A stretch of 39,443 nt of DNA from Psychrobacter sp. AH5 (GCF_040371085.1 NZ_JAMBMT010000002.1:1-39443); one strand, 5' to 3'. Counted from the stretch's first letter, positions 15,582 through 25,303 are shown. Numbers and translations are program-made. Notes: generated by a model not told the origin, from the sequence alone.

Positions 15582-17150
15582 TTACCCTCGTCTTCTAAGT
15601 GTGGTTAGACCTTTGCCAAAATAGCTTATTAGTAATAACAGGGTTATTATTATCAAGATAGGATAATTTCCCATAAGCATAAAGGGCGTGTTACCAACCC
15701 GTGCCTGTATCTCACCACGTAGTACAGTACGCTCAAACTGCGGTGCGCGTTTTACAATACGACCTTTATGGTTAATGATAGCGGTAACACCAGTATTGGT
15801 CGCTCGAATAAACCAGCGCCCGTTCTCAAGCGCGCGCATTTGTACCATTTGCAAATGTTGCAATGGTCCTGCTGAAGTGCCAAACCAGGCATCGTTAGAG
15901 ACGGTCAACAAAAAGTCAGTATCGATGGCATTTTTACGCGTGGTATCTGGATAAGCTACCTCATAACAGATAGCCGTCCCTATATTGTGTTCACGCACCT
16001 TTAGCGGTGACTGCTGATCACTACCACGACTATAGCTCTTAATATCCTGACTACCGGCCAAACTTGGGAAAATATCGAGCACGCCTTCAAATGGAATATA
16101 CTCTCCAAAAGGCACTAGACGCTGCTTCTTGTATAGGCCTTCCGCTTCTACACCTCGAGCAATCACGCTATTGTAAAATGGGGGATACTTATCCGTACTG
16201 GCATTGAATGCCGCTTTATCCTTATAAGGGATACCAGTTATCCATGTCGTATTGGTCGCATTGGCCATTTCTATCATTTCACTAATAAAGCCCGCAGCCT
16301 CATCCTGAAACATCGGAATAGATGATTCAGGCCACACCACCACATCACGTCCCCACTCAGTGCGCGTTAACTTCGCATAAATCTTTAGCGTTTCTACTTG
16401 ATATTGCGTCAGCCACTTTATATCTTGTGAAATATTACCTTGAATCAATGACACTGACAGATCAGGTGTGCCCTTAGGTTTTGTCCATTGCGGATTGACC
16501 AGCCATAATGATGTGCTAATGGCTAATAACAGTACAGAAACGACGGCATAACTACTGCGTCGAAGCAGTAGCTCTACTAAACTTGCAGCCAATAGTATGG
16601 CAACAAAAGAGACGGCAAAAACACCAGCAACGGGTGCTAAGGACGATAACCAATACTCTTCAGTAAATGCATAACCAACAAATAGCCACGGAAAGCCTGT
16701 GAATAACCAAGTTTTTAACCATTCTTGTAGCACCCAAAGAGCAGCAAATGAAAAGGGTTGTTTGCCTACCATACGGTTAAAGACTAGTGCTAAAAATCCA
16801 TGAAACAGTCCCATACCGAGACCCATCAATCCAATCATAATCAATGCGAGCCACGTTGGAGTATCGCTATAATCATGGATGGCAGTATAGAGCCAAAAGC
16901 CGCCGACGCACCATAGCCCCATACCGTAAGCTTCACCGATAATAAAAGCGCGACGACCACTCATATTTGGTACCAACAGCGCATATAAAATCGCTGGTGA
17001 CACTATTGCTAGCGGCCAGAACCCATGAGGCGCTAGCGCAAATAAAAAAATAGCCCCTGCAAGCCATGCTGCTACTAGCGTAAACCATAGCGGTAATTGA
17101 TTTGAGTGAGTACTCAAACGCTTTTGTAGATTAATAGTAGACAGGCGCAT
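15582..17150 (-). CDS. lnt: Apolipoprotein N-acyltransferase (CutE)
   Basis: 522-aa inner-membrane enzyme that adds the third acyl chain to the N-terminal cysteine of lipoproteins, the last step before Lol transport. About eight hydrophobic helices (residues 15-220) precede a nitrilase domain. The catalytic triad is intact: E275 (VVWPESSIPM), K342 (YKKQRLVPFGEY) and C395 (GTAICYEVAYPD). Normal length, so functional by appearance. Lnt was first named CutE because mutants are copper sensitive. Its place between a CDF exporter and a DUF411 copper-type lipoprotein, on a plasmid that also carries lspA, suggests a metal-stress role. The host chromosome should already have an essential copy. Confidence 0.95.
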   Translation of the reverse strand: MRLSTINLQKRLSTHSNQLPLWFTLVAAWLAGAIFLFALAPHGFWPLAIVSPAILYALLVPNMSGRRAFIIGEAYGMGLWCVGGFWLYTAIHDYSDTPTWLALIMIGLMGLGMGLFHGFLALVFNRMVGKQPFSFAALWVLQEWLKTWLFTGFPWLFVGYAFTEEYWLSSLAPVAGVFAVSFVAILLAASLVELLLRRSSYAVVSVLLLAISTSLWLVNPQWTKPKGTPDLSVSLIQGNISQDIKWLTQYQVETLKIYAKLTRTEWGRDVVVWPESSIPMFQDEAAGFISEMIEMANATNTTWITGIPYKDKAAFNASTDKYPPFYNSVIARGVEAEGLYKKQRLVPFGEYIPFEGVLDIFPSLAGSQDIKSYSRGSDQQSPLKVREHNIGTAICYEVAYPDTTRKNAIDTDFLLTVSNDAWFGTSAGPLQHLQMVQMRALENGRWFIRATNTGVTAIINHKGRIVKRAPQFERTVLRGEIQARVGNTPFMLMGNYPILIIITLLLLISYFGKGLTTLRRRG

Positions 17151-17170
17151 CGCAAATTATCCAAAATTAT

Positions 17171-17203
17171 GAGTTTTGAATTTTTAGTCAAAATCCAAAA
17201 CTC
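17171..17203. promoter_or_regulatory. Inverted repeat between divergent lnt and DUF411 genes
   Basis: GAGTTTTG (17171-17178) and CAAAACTC (17196-17203), 21 bases upstream of lnt. Position fits an operator for lnt. Confidence 0.4.
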
Positions 17204-17389
17204 GGATAGACCTGTTAATACTACAGGCAGCATTTCAAAATGAAAACTGCTTATGATACCAGTCCGCACTGCTCAATGGATAAATTTACGTACTCCGTTT
17301 GATGGGTTATTATGCTACATTACCAAACGATATGAAGTGTTACTTGACCTTCTATAGCTCACAATATCTACAGTACATGAGAGAGCACT

Positions 17390-18034
17390 ATGACCCCCTT
17401 AAAAATAAAATCCAGTCTTATATTCAATCGTTATCTGTCTAAGGGGTTGCGTAGTACGTTAGTATTACTTGCCGCCTCATCACTATTTGCTTGTAGCCAA
17501 CCGAGTAGTGGCGTATCTGATGCAAGCACAACATCGGCATCAACTGAAGATGTAGTGACTGTTCCGAAGACAGCTGAACCAAACGTTATAAATACTCCTA
17601 TGATGACATCAGTAAGTAAACCAGACCTACTAAAAAACGTCTCAGCCACTGTCTATAAAGATGCCAATTGCGGCTGCTGTAAAGAATGGATAAGTCATGC
17701 AGAAGATAATGGTCTAAGTGCAACCGCGCAAGATGTTGCGGACTTAGCCGTATTTAAAGAGCGCTACAGCGTTCCAAATGAAATGCGTTCTTGCCATACT
17801 GTAGTCACTACTGATGGTTACGTCTTTGAAGGTCATGTACCCGCTAAATATATGGCGCAGTTTTTAGAAAATCCGCCAGTACAAGCTATGGGTCTTGCCG
17901 TACCTGGCATGCCTGTTGGTAGCCCAGGTATGGAGTATCAAAATAAATTCATGCCCTATCAGGTTATGCAGCTCAATAAAGACGGGACGACCCAAGTTTA
18001 TGCTGATATTGAATCGGTAGAGCAGCAATTATAG
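17390..18034 (+). CDS. DUF411 metal-binding lipoprotein (CopG-like)
   Basis: 214 aa. N-terminal signal with lipobox SLFAC (lipidated Cys35, next residue Ser, so outer membrane expected), a Ser/Thr-rich linker to about residue 80, then the DUF411 domain: VYKDANCGCCKEW (C94, C96, C97) and MRSCHTVVT (C135, H136). The cysteine cluster is the signature of periplasmic copper-handling DUF411 proteins. As a lipoprotein it needs LspA and Lnt, both encoded on this plasmid. Most relatives have a cleavable signal and are shorter; here the linker is long. Copper binding is inferred from the family. Confidence 0.88.
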   Translation: MTPLKIKSSLIFNRYLSKGLRSTLVLLAASSLFACSQPSSGVSDASTTSASTEDVVTVPKTAEPNVINTPMMTSVSKPDLLKNVSATVYKDANCGCCKEWISHAEDNGLSATAQDVADLAVFKERYSVPNEMRSCHTVVTTDGYVFEGHVPAKYMAQFLENPPVQAMGLAVPGMPVGSPGMEYQNKFMPYQVMQLNKDGTTQVYADIESVEQQL

Positions 18035-18830
18035 TGTGTTAGCAGTTAAGAATACTTTGATTATAGTGTTAGCGTTAAAAGTAAATGAGGCAGGTATAAG
18101 ACTGTTCTATTGCTTATAAAATGATTCTTCATCAAAAAAATCATTAGCTATTGCGACTTTAAAAGCAAAAATAACTTTGAATTTGTAACTTTTGATGACA
18201 ATGTAAGCGGATTTATCGGTTATTAACCCTTAAAATAGATAAATAATTAAGGGTTAATACAAGAATATACAGGATGTATCGAAACAATTACGTAATATTA
18301 CATAAGCCAGTAGGGAATTAACATCTATATTAATATTATAAATTATTATATTATCTTAATAATTAGTTAGACCCTATATAGGGTAATTACTTCATCCAAT
18401 AGAAAAACGTCTGAGGGTTAAATCTAAATTATAGATTTAACCCTCAGACGTTTTTTTGCTTATAAAACAGTAGAAATTGTGGTCAATCTAGTCAGCTATA
18501 TTCTGTACATGTTACACAAACTTACATTGTAAAATGTGGGATATTAGCAATTTTTTCGACATCAAAAAAGTATTTTTGGGGTTTTTAAGGGGAATGACAG
18601 GCTAAACAACCTATGCTAAAGTCGGCTTTGTGTTTTGGTCAGCAGCTTGATTTGTAACAGCTTCGTAAGACTTCAATGAGCTGTGATCGCCAATAATCAT
18701 TTTTTATATGAATAATATGCAGCAGAAGTATCAGTCACTATGACATATATATACTTGAGTTATTGAGATTTAATTGACTGCGCTGTTGTTGATAACAGAC
18801 GATTTTGAATTAACCGTAGGTATTAGATTT
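18035..18830. other. Gene-free, palindrome-rich 0.8-kb region
   Basis: No gene seen. It holds a perfect 13-bp inverted repeat (18221-18233 with 18247-18259, words TTAACCCTTAA and TTAAGGGTTAA), a perfect 14-bp palindrome ACCCTATATAGGGT (18371-18384), and a 24-bp perfect stem at 18403-18455. The core word AGGGTTAA or its complement appears in the first and last of these. The right part probably contains the promoter of the CHAP gene. Confidence 0.5.
18403..18457. terminator. Very long bidirectional terminator-like stem-loop
   Basis: Perfect 24-bp stem (18403-18426 with 18432-18455), loop AATTA, with A5 at its left end and a T7 tract at its right end, so it can end transcription in both directions. 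It lies about 370 bases after the DUF411 gene. Confidence 0.85.
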
Positions 18831-19553
18831 ATGAAACAGGCTTTATTGATTTTGTCAGTACTGGGTATGGGCATAGCACAAACGAGTGGTGCTGCTATCA
18901 CAATCTCTCAAACAAATAATACCATCACCAATACTTCTGTGGCATCAAACTACGGTTCATCAAAAAACATCTATAGCACCAAAAGTGGTGCTTATGTTTC
19001 TAATAATGATGAAATTAGTCAAGCAATTAGCAACCTAAGTGCGCAGGCCAAGCAAAAAGAGAATCAGCTTTCATCATTAAACAGCCGCTTATACGCTGAA
19101 AAACAACAGCAGCAAGTCAATACAGTTCCTGACAGCAATTCAGCCCCCGCTATCGCTGCTGCTCGCGCCTCAAAAGTGGCTTTATCTGGCAGCTCTGGAT
19201 ATTGTGCCCGTTACGTACGTAAAGCACTACAATCAGCTGGTTATGAATTTACACCCAATCCTTCAGCCTATCAGTACGCCACTCGTGGCACGCTTGATAA
19301 AGCAGGTTTTAGCAAAATCAGTAATGATATGCCAACCCAAGTAGGTGATGTTATTGTCTATGATCGCTCATCAAAGCGCCCGCATGGCCATATCCAAATC
19401 TTTGATGGCGAAAATTGGATTTCTGATTTCCGTCAGAACAGCATCAGCCCATACAGTGGTGTCTATGCTTATACGACATGGCGCGATTCAAAATACGTGG
19501 ATGACGCATCCGCATCAGATCGTAATATCCACCTTGCTATGAATGATAAATAA
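18831..19553 (+). CDS. Secreted CHAP-domain peptidoglycan hydrolase
   Basis: 240 aa. Signal peptide MKQALLILSVLGMGIAQTSG, then a Ser/Asn-rich and coiled-coil linker (residues about 30-110), then a C-terminal CHAP/NlpC-P60-like domain with the catalytic cysteine in SGYCARYVRKAL and histidine in RPHGHIQIFDG. Such enzymes cut amide bonds in peptidoglycan. A longer start at 18774 would place a polar stretch before the signal, so ATG 18831 is chosen. It has its own terminator. It may remodel the wall; a link to metals is only positional. Confidence 0.85.
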   Translation: MKQALLILSVLGMGIAQTSGAAITISQTNNTITNTSVASNYGSSKNIYSTKSGAYVSNNDEISQAISNLSAQAKQKENQLSSLNSRLYAEKQQQQVNTVPDSNSAPAIAAARASKVALSGSSGYCARYVRKALQSAGYEFTPNPSAYQYATRGTLDKAGFSKISNDMPTQVGDVIVYDRSSKRPHGHIQIFDGENWISDFRQNSISPYSGVYAYTTWRDSKYVDDASASDRNIHLAMNDK

Positions 19554-19592
19554 GACTTTCTAAGTCAGCACAACATAGTTGTTATTTCCTCC

Positions 19593-19632
19593 AACCCAGT
19601 AGTGATCTTAATATCATTGCTGGGTTTTTTTG
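19593..19632 (+). terminator. Rho-independent terminator after the CHAP gene
   Basis: AACCCAGTAGTGAT (19593-19606) pairs with ATCATTGCTGGGTT (19613-19626) with two G-U pairs, followed by TTTTT. Confidence 0.88.
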
Positions 19633-19700
19633 TGCTTAACATCAGGGCGTATTTAACCTTTCATGATTTGATCCGTCAGAAATGAACACTACTGATATCA

Positions 19701-20111
19701 TTACTCATGACAGGAGTTATCGACAAGCGCGTTTAAAATGCCACATGATGACGCTGGTGCACTACTTGCACATTTCTGGCGCAAAACGGTCAAGTGATGC
19801 TTTAAGTGCATCAGTTCTTCCATTCGTATTTCCACAGCATGAATGTGCTCATCTAGCAAGTTATTCACATCGCCGCAGTCCTTGTCAGGCGACTCCCAGT
19901 ATTCAAGTAAGATTCGCACATCATCTAAAGCCATATCGAGCGTACGGCAATGTAGGATAAATTGTAGACGCTCAATGTGCTCTTCATTATATAAACGATA
20001 ATTCCCTTCGCTACGAAAAGGCTCGGGTAATAAACGCTCTTTTTCATAATAGCGAATGGTTTCTACTGTGGCACCTGTGCGTTTAGCGAGCTCACCAATT
20101 TTGATTGTCAT
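19701..20111 (-). CDS. cadR: CadR-type MerR-family metal regulator
   Basis: 136-aa metal-sensing activator of the divergent cadA. MerR helix-turn-helix at residues 1-40 (KIGELAKRTGATVETIRYYE), a dimer helix, and a metal site with C79 (DKDCGDV), C114 (RQKC) and C123 (SSCGIL). These match C77, C112 and C119 of Pseudomonas CadR, the Cd/Zn/Pb set. The His-rich tail of Pseudomonas CadR is missing, replaced by a short end with an extra cysteine (C134). Confidence 0.93.
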   Translation of the reverse strand: MTIKIGELAKRTGATVETIRYYEKERLLPEPFRSEGNYRLYNEEHIERLQFILHCRTLDMALDDVRILLEYWESPDKDCGDVNNLLDEHIHAVEIRMEELMHLKHHLTVLRQKCASSAPASSCGILNALVDNSCHE

Positions 20112-20197
20112 AACAACCTCTATGATTTAAATAATTAAAGTGGCTGTAAAGACTAGCGCTAGAGAAATTAAAATTACGAAACTGTAGATAAATAACC

Positions 20198-20228
20198 TTG
20201 ACTCTAAAGCCACTATAGGGTTCATAAT
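20198..20228 (+). promoter_or_regulatory. MerR-type cadA promoter with 19-bp spacer
   Basis: TTGACT (20198-20203) and CATAAT (20223-20228) separated by 19 bases, the overlong spacer that makes MerR-family promoters depend on activator-driven DNA distortion. The spacer carries CTAAAGCCACTATAGGG, similar to CadR operators. Lies between divergent cadR and cadA. Confidence 0.85.
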
Positions 20229-20253
20229 ATCATTATTCAAAGGGTAAATTATT

Positions 20254-22470
20254 ATGAAATATCATATTGAAGGTATGGACTGTGCCAGTTGCATCGGCAA
20301 GATTGAAACAGCTTTGAAACGTATGCCTGGGGTTTCTGATGTTCAGCTGAATTTCGCTACAGAAACGCTAGAGCTAAATTTAGCCCCTGGTGCGCCGACT
20401 CAGGCTAGTGATATCGAAAAAACAATCAAAAGCCTAGGGTTCGGTATATCTGCCAATACTGGTCAACAAACTGTATCGGCTATTGATATTGACAGCGACA
20501 ATCAGATGGCTCCGCAGGATAAGCGGTGGTGGCAAACTCAAAAAGGCAAACAGGTTGTTGGTCTCGGTATTTTGATGGGCAGCGCTTATGCACTGTCACT
20601 ACTGTTCCCCGCTTATGGGATATGGGTGTTTGCCATCGCTGTGATTGTAGGCGTTTTTCCATTTGCACGCAAAGCCTTAGCACTGGCTAAAACAGGTTCA
20701 TTCTTTTCAATTGAAACGCTGATGTCCGTCGCCGTGCTTGGCGCACTTATCATTGGTGAAGCTGAAGAGGCCGCAGCGGTTGTCTTTTTGTTCTCAATCG
20801 GTGAACTGTTTGAGAGTATCGCTGCTGATCGCGCTCGCGCTGGCATCAGAGCCTTATCATCGCTGGTTCCGAAAAGTGCGATTTTACTTGATGCTCAAGG
20901 TGGGCAGCGTAACGTTCCAGCGACTTCACTACAAGTGAATGACCTTGTGCTGGTGCGTCCTGGAGATAGGGTATCTGCTGATGGTTCCATTGTTCAAGGT
21001 GCGTCCAGCCTTGATGATTCGCCCGTGACGGGAGAGTCTGTTCCTGTTGCCAAGACGATGGGTGACAATGTATTTGCAGGGTCAATTAACATCGATGGTG
21101 TGCTCCAAGTGCGCGTAGAAAAGACAGCCGCCGATAACACTATTTCGCGCATTATTGATTTGGTAGAGCAAGCGCAAGCTTCCAAAGCACCCACTGCCCG
21201 TTTTATTGAGAAATTCAGTCGTTACTATACACCGGCTGTGATGGCTATTGCCGCCCTAATTATCATCGTCCCACCGTTAACCATGGGCGGAGATTGGTCA
21301 ACTTGGTTATATCGAGGTCTAGCCTTATTATTGATCGCTTGTCCTTGTGCTCTTGTGCTCTCAACACCAGCTGCTATCGCCTCTGGTCTAGCGGTCGGTG
21401 CGCGCCGCGGCTTGCTGATCAAGGGCGGTAGTGCTTTAGAAACCATCGGCCAAGTGAAGACAGTCGCTTTTGACAAGACAGGCACTTTAACTGAAGGCAA
21501 ACCACGCGTGACCGATGTTGTTGACATTACACAAGAGTATTCAAGTGTTCAAGGTCAGGATTCTCAGGATCAGGGTTCTCAAGGTAAAGATAAGGTATTG
21601 GCGCTCTTTGCCAGTGTGGAGACAGGTTCTAGTCACCCGCTTGCTGAAGCTATTGTCAGTCATGCCAAAGCCGCCAAAGTTGTCATACCTGTGGCTTCTA
21701 AAGCTTCTGCTACTGCGGGTAAAGCGGTACACGCAACTATCGCTGGGCGCGCGCTAGCTATCGGTTCGCCTGTTTATGCCGCAGATGAGGCATCAATTTC
21801 AGCCGAGCAACAGGCACAAATCGAGGCGCTGCAAAATGAGGGCAAGACCGTCTCAGTTCTTTTCGATGAGCAAAGTCGAGAAGTGCTTGGATTGGTCGCA
21901 CTAAGAGACGAGTTACGAGACGACGCTCATGAAGGTGTGGCTCAACTTAAAGCGATGGGTGTGCGCTCCGTCATGCTAACAGGCGACAACCGCTTAACCG
22001 CTCAAGCACTTGCCAGTAATTTAGACGTGGAATGGGAAGCTGAGCTGTTGCCTGAGGACAAACTGCGCTTGCTTAACGAGATGAAGAATAACAGCAAAAT
22101 AGCGATGGTGGGTGATGGTATTAACGATGCGCCAGCACTAGCAACCGCTGATGTTGGCATCGCGATGGGTGGTGGTACCGATGTGGCCATTGAGACGGCC
22201 GATATCGCATTATTAAAAAGTCGTGTTACAGACATGGCCCATCTGATTGCACTTTCGCGTGCCACCATGCGCAACATTCATCAGAACGTCATTTTCGCTT
22301 TAGGTCTCAAAGGCGTCTTTCTGATCACGACCGTATTCGGCATTACTGGACTATGGATTGCGGTTCTAGCTGATGCTGGAGCAACAGTGCTCGTTACTCT
22401 CAATGCGTTACGTTTACTGCGCTTTAAAGGCGCGCCTCCACTGGTAACTCCGCCTAAAGTAGTTAAATAA
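20254..22470 (+). CDS. cadA: P1B-type Cd/Zn/Pb-exporting ATPase
   Basis: 738-aa inner-membrane pump. It has one N-terminal heavy-metal domain with GMDCASC (C9 and C12 of the protein), membrane helices, the actuator motif TGES, the transport site ACPCALVLSTPAA, the phosphorylation site DKTGTLT, the HP motif GSSHPLAEAI and the hinge GDGINDAPALA. The CPC and HMA set mark subgroup P1B-2. A Gln/Ser-rich insert (SVQGQDSQDQGSQGK) lies in the nucleotide-binding domain. Controlled by CadR through the 19-bp-spacer promoter. Complete. Confidence 0.96.
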   Translation: MKYHIEGMDCASCIGKIETALKRMPGVSDVQLNFATETLELNLAPGAPTQASDIEKTIKSLGFGISANTGQQTVSAIDIDSDNQMAPQDKRWWQTQKGKQVVGLGILMGSAYALSLLFPAYGIWVFAIAVIVGVFPFARKALALAKTGSFFSIETLMSVAVLGALIIGEAEEAAAVVFLFSIGELFESIAADRARAGIRALSSLVPKSAILLDAQGGQRNVPATSLQVNDLVLVRPGDRVSADGSIVQGASSLDDSPVTGESVPVAKTMGDNVFAGSINIDGVLQVRVEKTAADNTISRIIDLVEQAQASKAPTARFIEKFSRYYTPAVMAIAALIIIVPPLTMGGDWSTWLYRGLALLLIACPCALVLSTPAAIASGLAVGARRGLLIKGGSALETIGQVKTVAFDKTGTLTEGKPRVTDVVDITQEYSSVQGQDSQDQGSQGKDKVLALFASVETGSSHPLAEAIVSHAKAAKVVIPVASKASATAGKAVHATIAGRALAIGSPVYAADEASISAEQQAQIEALQNEGKTVSVLFDEQSREVLGLVALRDELRDDAHEGVAQLKAMGVRSVMLTGDNRLTAQALASNLDVEWEAELLPEDKLRLLNEMKNNSKIAMVGDGINDAPALATADVGIAMGGGTDVAIETADIALLKSRVTDMAHLIALSRATMRNIHQNVIFALGLKGVFLITTVFGITGLWIAVLADAGATVLVTLNALRLLRFKGAPPLVTPPKVVK

Positions 22471-22591
22471 AACCCTTCGAAATCAATTAAAAACTAGAGA
22501 TAGCAGCAGATTTCGGGGGTGGGTTCTAATAATAAAAATTCCACCGCTACAGTAAACTGCAACCGCATTAGAGTAAATAAGGTTAGACCGT

Positions 22592-24640
22592 ATGTTGATT
22601 ACAGAATTGGGCTATTTTGCCTTGCTTACCGCTTTTGTATTGGCGTTATTGCAGGTAATTCTGCCAACTATTGGTGTTATTCGTAACCAAGTTGCTTGGC
22701 AACGACTAGCCCCTAGCTTAGCTTGGGCACAGTTTGCCGCCATGATAACGTCATTTGGCGCTTTGATAGCAGGTTTTTATTATAATGATTTTAGCCTCAG
22801 TTACGTCGCGCAGCATTCCAATACGCTGTTGCCTTGGTACTATAAGTTATCGGCGACATGGGGCGGACACGAGGGCTCTTTGCTGCTATGGATGACCATC
22901 ATGGCCACATGGTGTGCACTGGTATCATACTTTAGTCGCGGCTTGCCGTTATCAATGCGTGCGCGGGTATTAGTTATTTTGGCCGGTGTACAGTTAATGA
23001 TGCTAACAATGCTGATATTTACCTCGTCACCGTTTGAGCGTACCTTACCCAATCTAGCGGTCGATGGCGCTGATTTAAATCCTGTCCTACAAGATTTCGG
23101 TCTGATTATTCATCCGCCCATGTTATATATGGGCTATGTGGGTATGGTAGTGCCTTTTGCATTTTGTATGGCGGCATTGTGGGAAGGGCGTTTAGATGCT
23201 GCTTGGACACGCTGGTCACGTCCATGGGCGCTCGCGGCTTGGGGATTTTTGACCATTGGTATTGCACTGGGCTCGTGGTGGGCCTACTACGAGCTTGGCT
23301 GGGGCGGTTGGTGGTTTTGGGATCCGGTAGAGAACGCCTCGTTTATGCCTTGGCTTGTCGGCTTAGCATTGCTGCATTCATTAGCAGTCACTGAAAAGCG
23401 CGGGGTGTTTAAAGCATGGACCATCATGCTGGCTATTTTCGCCTTTGCCTTAAGCTTGCTTGGCACGTTCCTGGTACGCTCTGGAGTCCTTACCTCAGTG
23501 CATTCGTTTGCCGCTGATCCGACGCGTGGTTTGGTCATCTTAGCTATTCTTGGCATTATCATCGGTAGTGGTCTATTAATGTTTGCCGTTCGCGGTTGGC
23601 GTTTAACCGTTGAAAGTCAATATCAGCTGATTTCACGTGAGTCCTTTTTAGTGATCAATAACGCCATCATTTTGATTGCAACCTTAGTGGTGCTGCTCGG
23701 CACCCTCTATCCTATTATCGCTGATGCCTTTAGTCTCGGTCAGGTATCTGTAGGGCCTCCATACTTCAATGCGCTGTTTGTGCCTTTGACATGGCTGTTG
23801 TTAATCGCTATGGGTATGGGCTCTAATATTCGCTGGAAACAAGATAAGCGTCCGTTACTAGGGGTGGGTATCGCCATTGCCGCTAGTAGTATCGTATTGG
23901 CTGCTATTATCGCCTACTTTACCAGTCCATCTGCTATGTTCAATATTGGCGTGACTTTAGCGGTGAGCTTTTGGGTACTGCTATGGATGATCGTTGACTT
24001 TAGAGACAAAACCAAGAACGCCCCTAATTTCTTTAAAGGTCTGCGTCAGCTGCGTCTTAGCTATTGGGGTCAACAGACTGCTCATATTGGCGTATTGGTT
24101 GCTGTCATTGGCATAGCCTTTACTAGTAGCCTGAGTATTGAGCGTGACGTAGCAATGGGTATTGGCGATACAGTCAATGTTCAAGGTTACGATTTTGAAG
24201 TAACTGAATTTTTTGAAATAAAGGGTAGTAACTTTGATGCAACGCAAGCGCAAGTGGTGGTATCCAAAGACGGTCGTGAAGTGGCGAAACTGACTCCAGA
24301 AAAGCGTACTTATATTATCAGCACGATGCCAACAACTGAAGCTGCTATTGACCCCAGTCTTATGCGCGATGTTTATGTCGCACTGGGCGAACCTATTGCC
24401 GATGGTAGTAACCAATGGGCATTAAGGATTTATGTAAAACCATTAATTCGCTGGATTTGGTTAGGGGCAATTATCATGGCTCTAGGTGGATTAATTAGTA
24501 TGCTTGATAAACGATACCGCATCAAAAAAATTAAAGCTCCGTTGCTAGTTACTGGTAGTTTGGCTACTTATGGAGTCAATGAGGTAGCTATTGAGCAGGC
24601 AATCTCAGTATCGACGATGTCGACACTAAAGGAGAAATAA
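22592..24640 (+). CDS. ccmF: Cytochrome c maturation haem lyase CcmF
   Basis: 682-aa polytopic inner-membrane protein that receives haem from CcmE and joins it to apocytochrome c together with CcmH and CcmI. It has many membrane helices, the WWD-type haem motif WGGWWFWDPVENASFMPW and the conserved segment WGGHEGSLLLW. Full length. First gene of a tight ccmF-ccmG-ccmH-ccmI operon; the next gene starts at the base after its stop. The usual upstream genes ccmABCDE are absent: cadA lies 121 bases upstream instead. So the plasmid brings only the ligation module, which would have to work with host CcmABCDE. Confidence 0.96.
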   Translation: MLITELGYFALLTAFVLALLQVILPTIGVIRNQVAWQRLAPSLAWAQFAAMITSFGALIAGFYYNDFSLSYVAQHSNTLLPWYYKLSATWGGHEGSLLLWMTIMATWCALVSYFSRGLPLSMRARVLVILAGVQLMMLTMLIFTSSPFERTLPNLAVDGADLNPVLQDFGLIIHPPMLYMGYVGMVVPFAFCMAALWEGRLDAAWTRWSRPWALAAWGFLTIGIALGSWWAYYELGWGGWWFWDPVENASFMPWLVGLALLHSLAVTEKRGVFKAWTIMLAIFAFALSLLGTFLVRSGVLTSVHSFAADPTRGLVILAILGIIIGSGLLMFAVRGWRLTVESQYQLISRESFLVINNAIILIATLVVLLGTLYPIIADAFSLGQVSVGPPYFNALFVPLTWLLLIAMGMGSNIRWKQDKRPLLGVGIAIAASSIVLAAIIAYFTSPSAMFNIGVTLAVSFWVLLWMIVDFRDKTKNAPNFFKGLRQLRLSYWGQQTAHIGVLVAVIGIAFTSSLSIERDVAMGIGDTVNVQGYDFEVTEFFEIKGSNFDATQAQVVVSKDGREVAKLTPEKRTYIISTMPTTEAAIDPSLMRDVYVALGEPIADGSNQWALRIYVKPLIRWIWLGAIIMALGGLISMLDKRYRIKKIKAPLLVTGSLATYGVNEVAIEQAISVSTMSTLKEK

Positions 24641-25303
24641 ATGACTATGTCGAATAATACTCCTGAGCAAAAAGATAGCCAAAACAGTAAGCAGCGTAAC
24701 CCAAAGACAATGAAAAAAAAGCAGACGAAGCTATGGTTCTTAATTCCGCTTATCCTCTTTTTTGGTTTGGTAGTTATATTGTACATGCGCTTAGGTAAAC
24801 CAACAGACATTGTGACCAATACCGCTCTTGAGCGTCCGGTTCCTACCTTTGAGCTGCCGTTATTAGCAGATACTACCCGTACTATCACCAATGATAATTT
24901 GCCGGATAAGCCGTTTTTACTTAATGTTTGGGGCTCATGGTGCCCAACTTGCGTTATTGAGCATCCGTTTTTAATGCAACTAGAAGAGCGCGGCGTTGAT
25001 ATCGTTGGTGTGAATTATAAGGATGAGATTGGTAATGCGCTCAGTTACTTAAACCGAGGCGGTGATCCATTTTCTATGTCTATTCAGGATTCATTGGGTC
25101 AGTTTGCTCTAGACTTAGGCATAACTGGTGCGCCCGAAACCTTTGTTGTGGATGGAGATGGCATCATTCGTCAGCATATTGTTGGTGAGATTAATGAAGC
25201 CAATTGGCAACAGCGTGTTAAGCCGTGCCTGACAGTACTTAATAAGGCTAATAAGAACAACGATAGTCCTGATCTCATTCAGGTTGAGGAGATGTGCAAA
25301 TGA
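24641..25303 (+). CDS. ccmG: Thiol:disulfide oxidoreductase CcmG (DsbE)
   Basis: 220-aa membrane-anchored periplasmic thioredoxin that keeps the CXXCH cysteines of apocytochrome c reduced. One N-terminal membrane helix (about residues 30-46) after a polar tail, then the thioredoxin fold with active site WGSWCPTC and cis-proline region GITGAPETFVVD. It starts directly after the ccmF stop with the ribosome site AAGGAG in the end of ccmF. It overlaps ccmH by 4 bases (ATGA). Confidence 0.95.
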   Translation: MTMSNNTPEQKDSQNSKQRNPKTMKKKQTKLWFLIPLILFFGLVVILYMRLGKPTDIVTNTALERPVPTFELPLLADTTRTITNDNLPDKPFLLNVWGSWCPTCVIEHPFLMQLEERGVDIVGVNYKDEIGNALSYLNRGGDPFSMSIQDSLGQFALDLGITGAPETFVVDGDGIIRQHIVGEINEANWQQRVKPCLTVLNKANKNNDSPDLIQVEEMCK

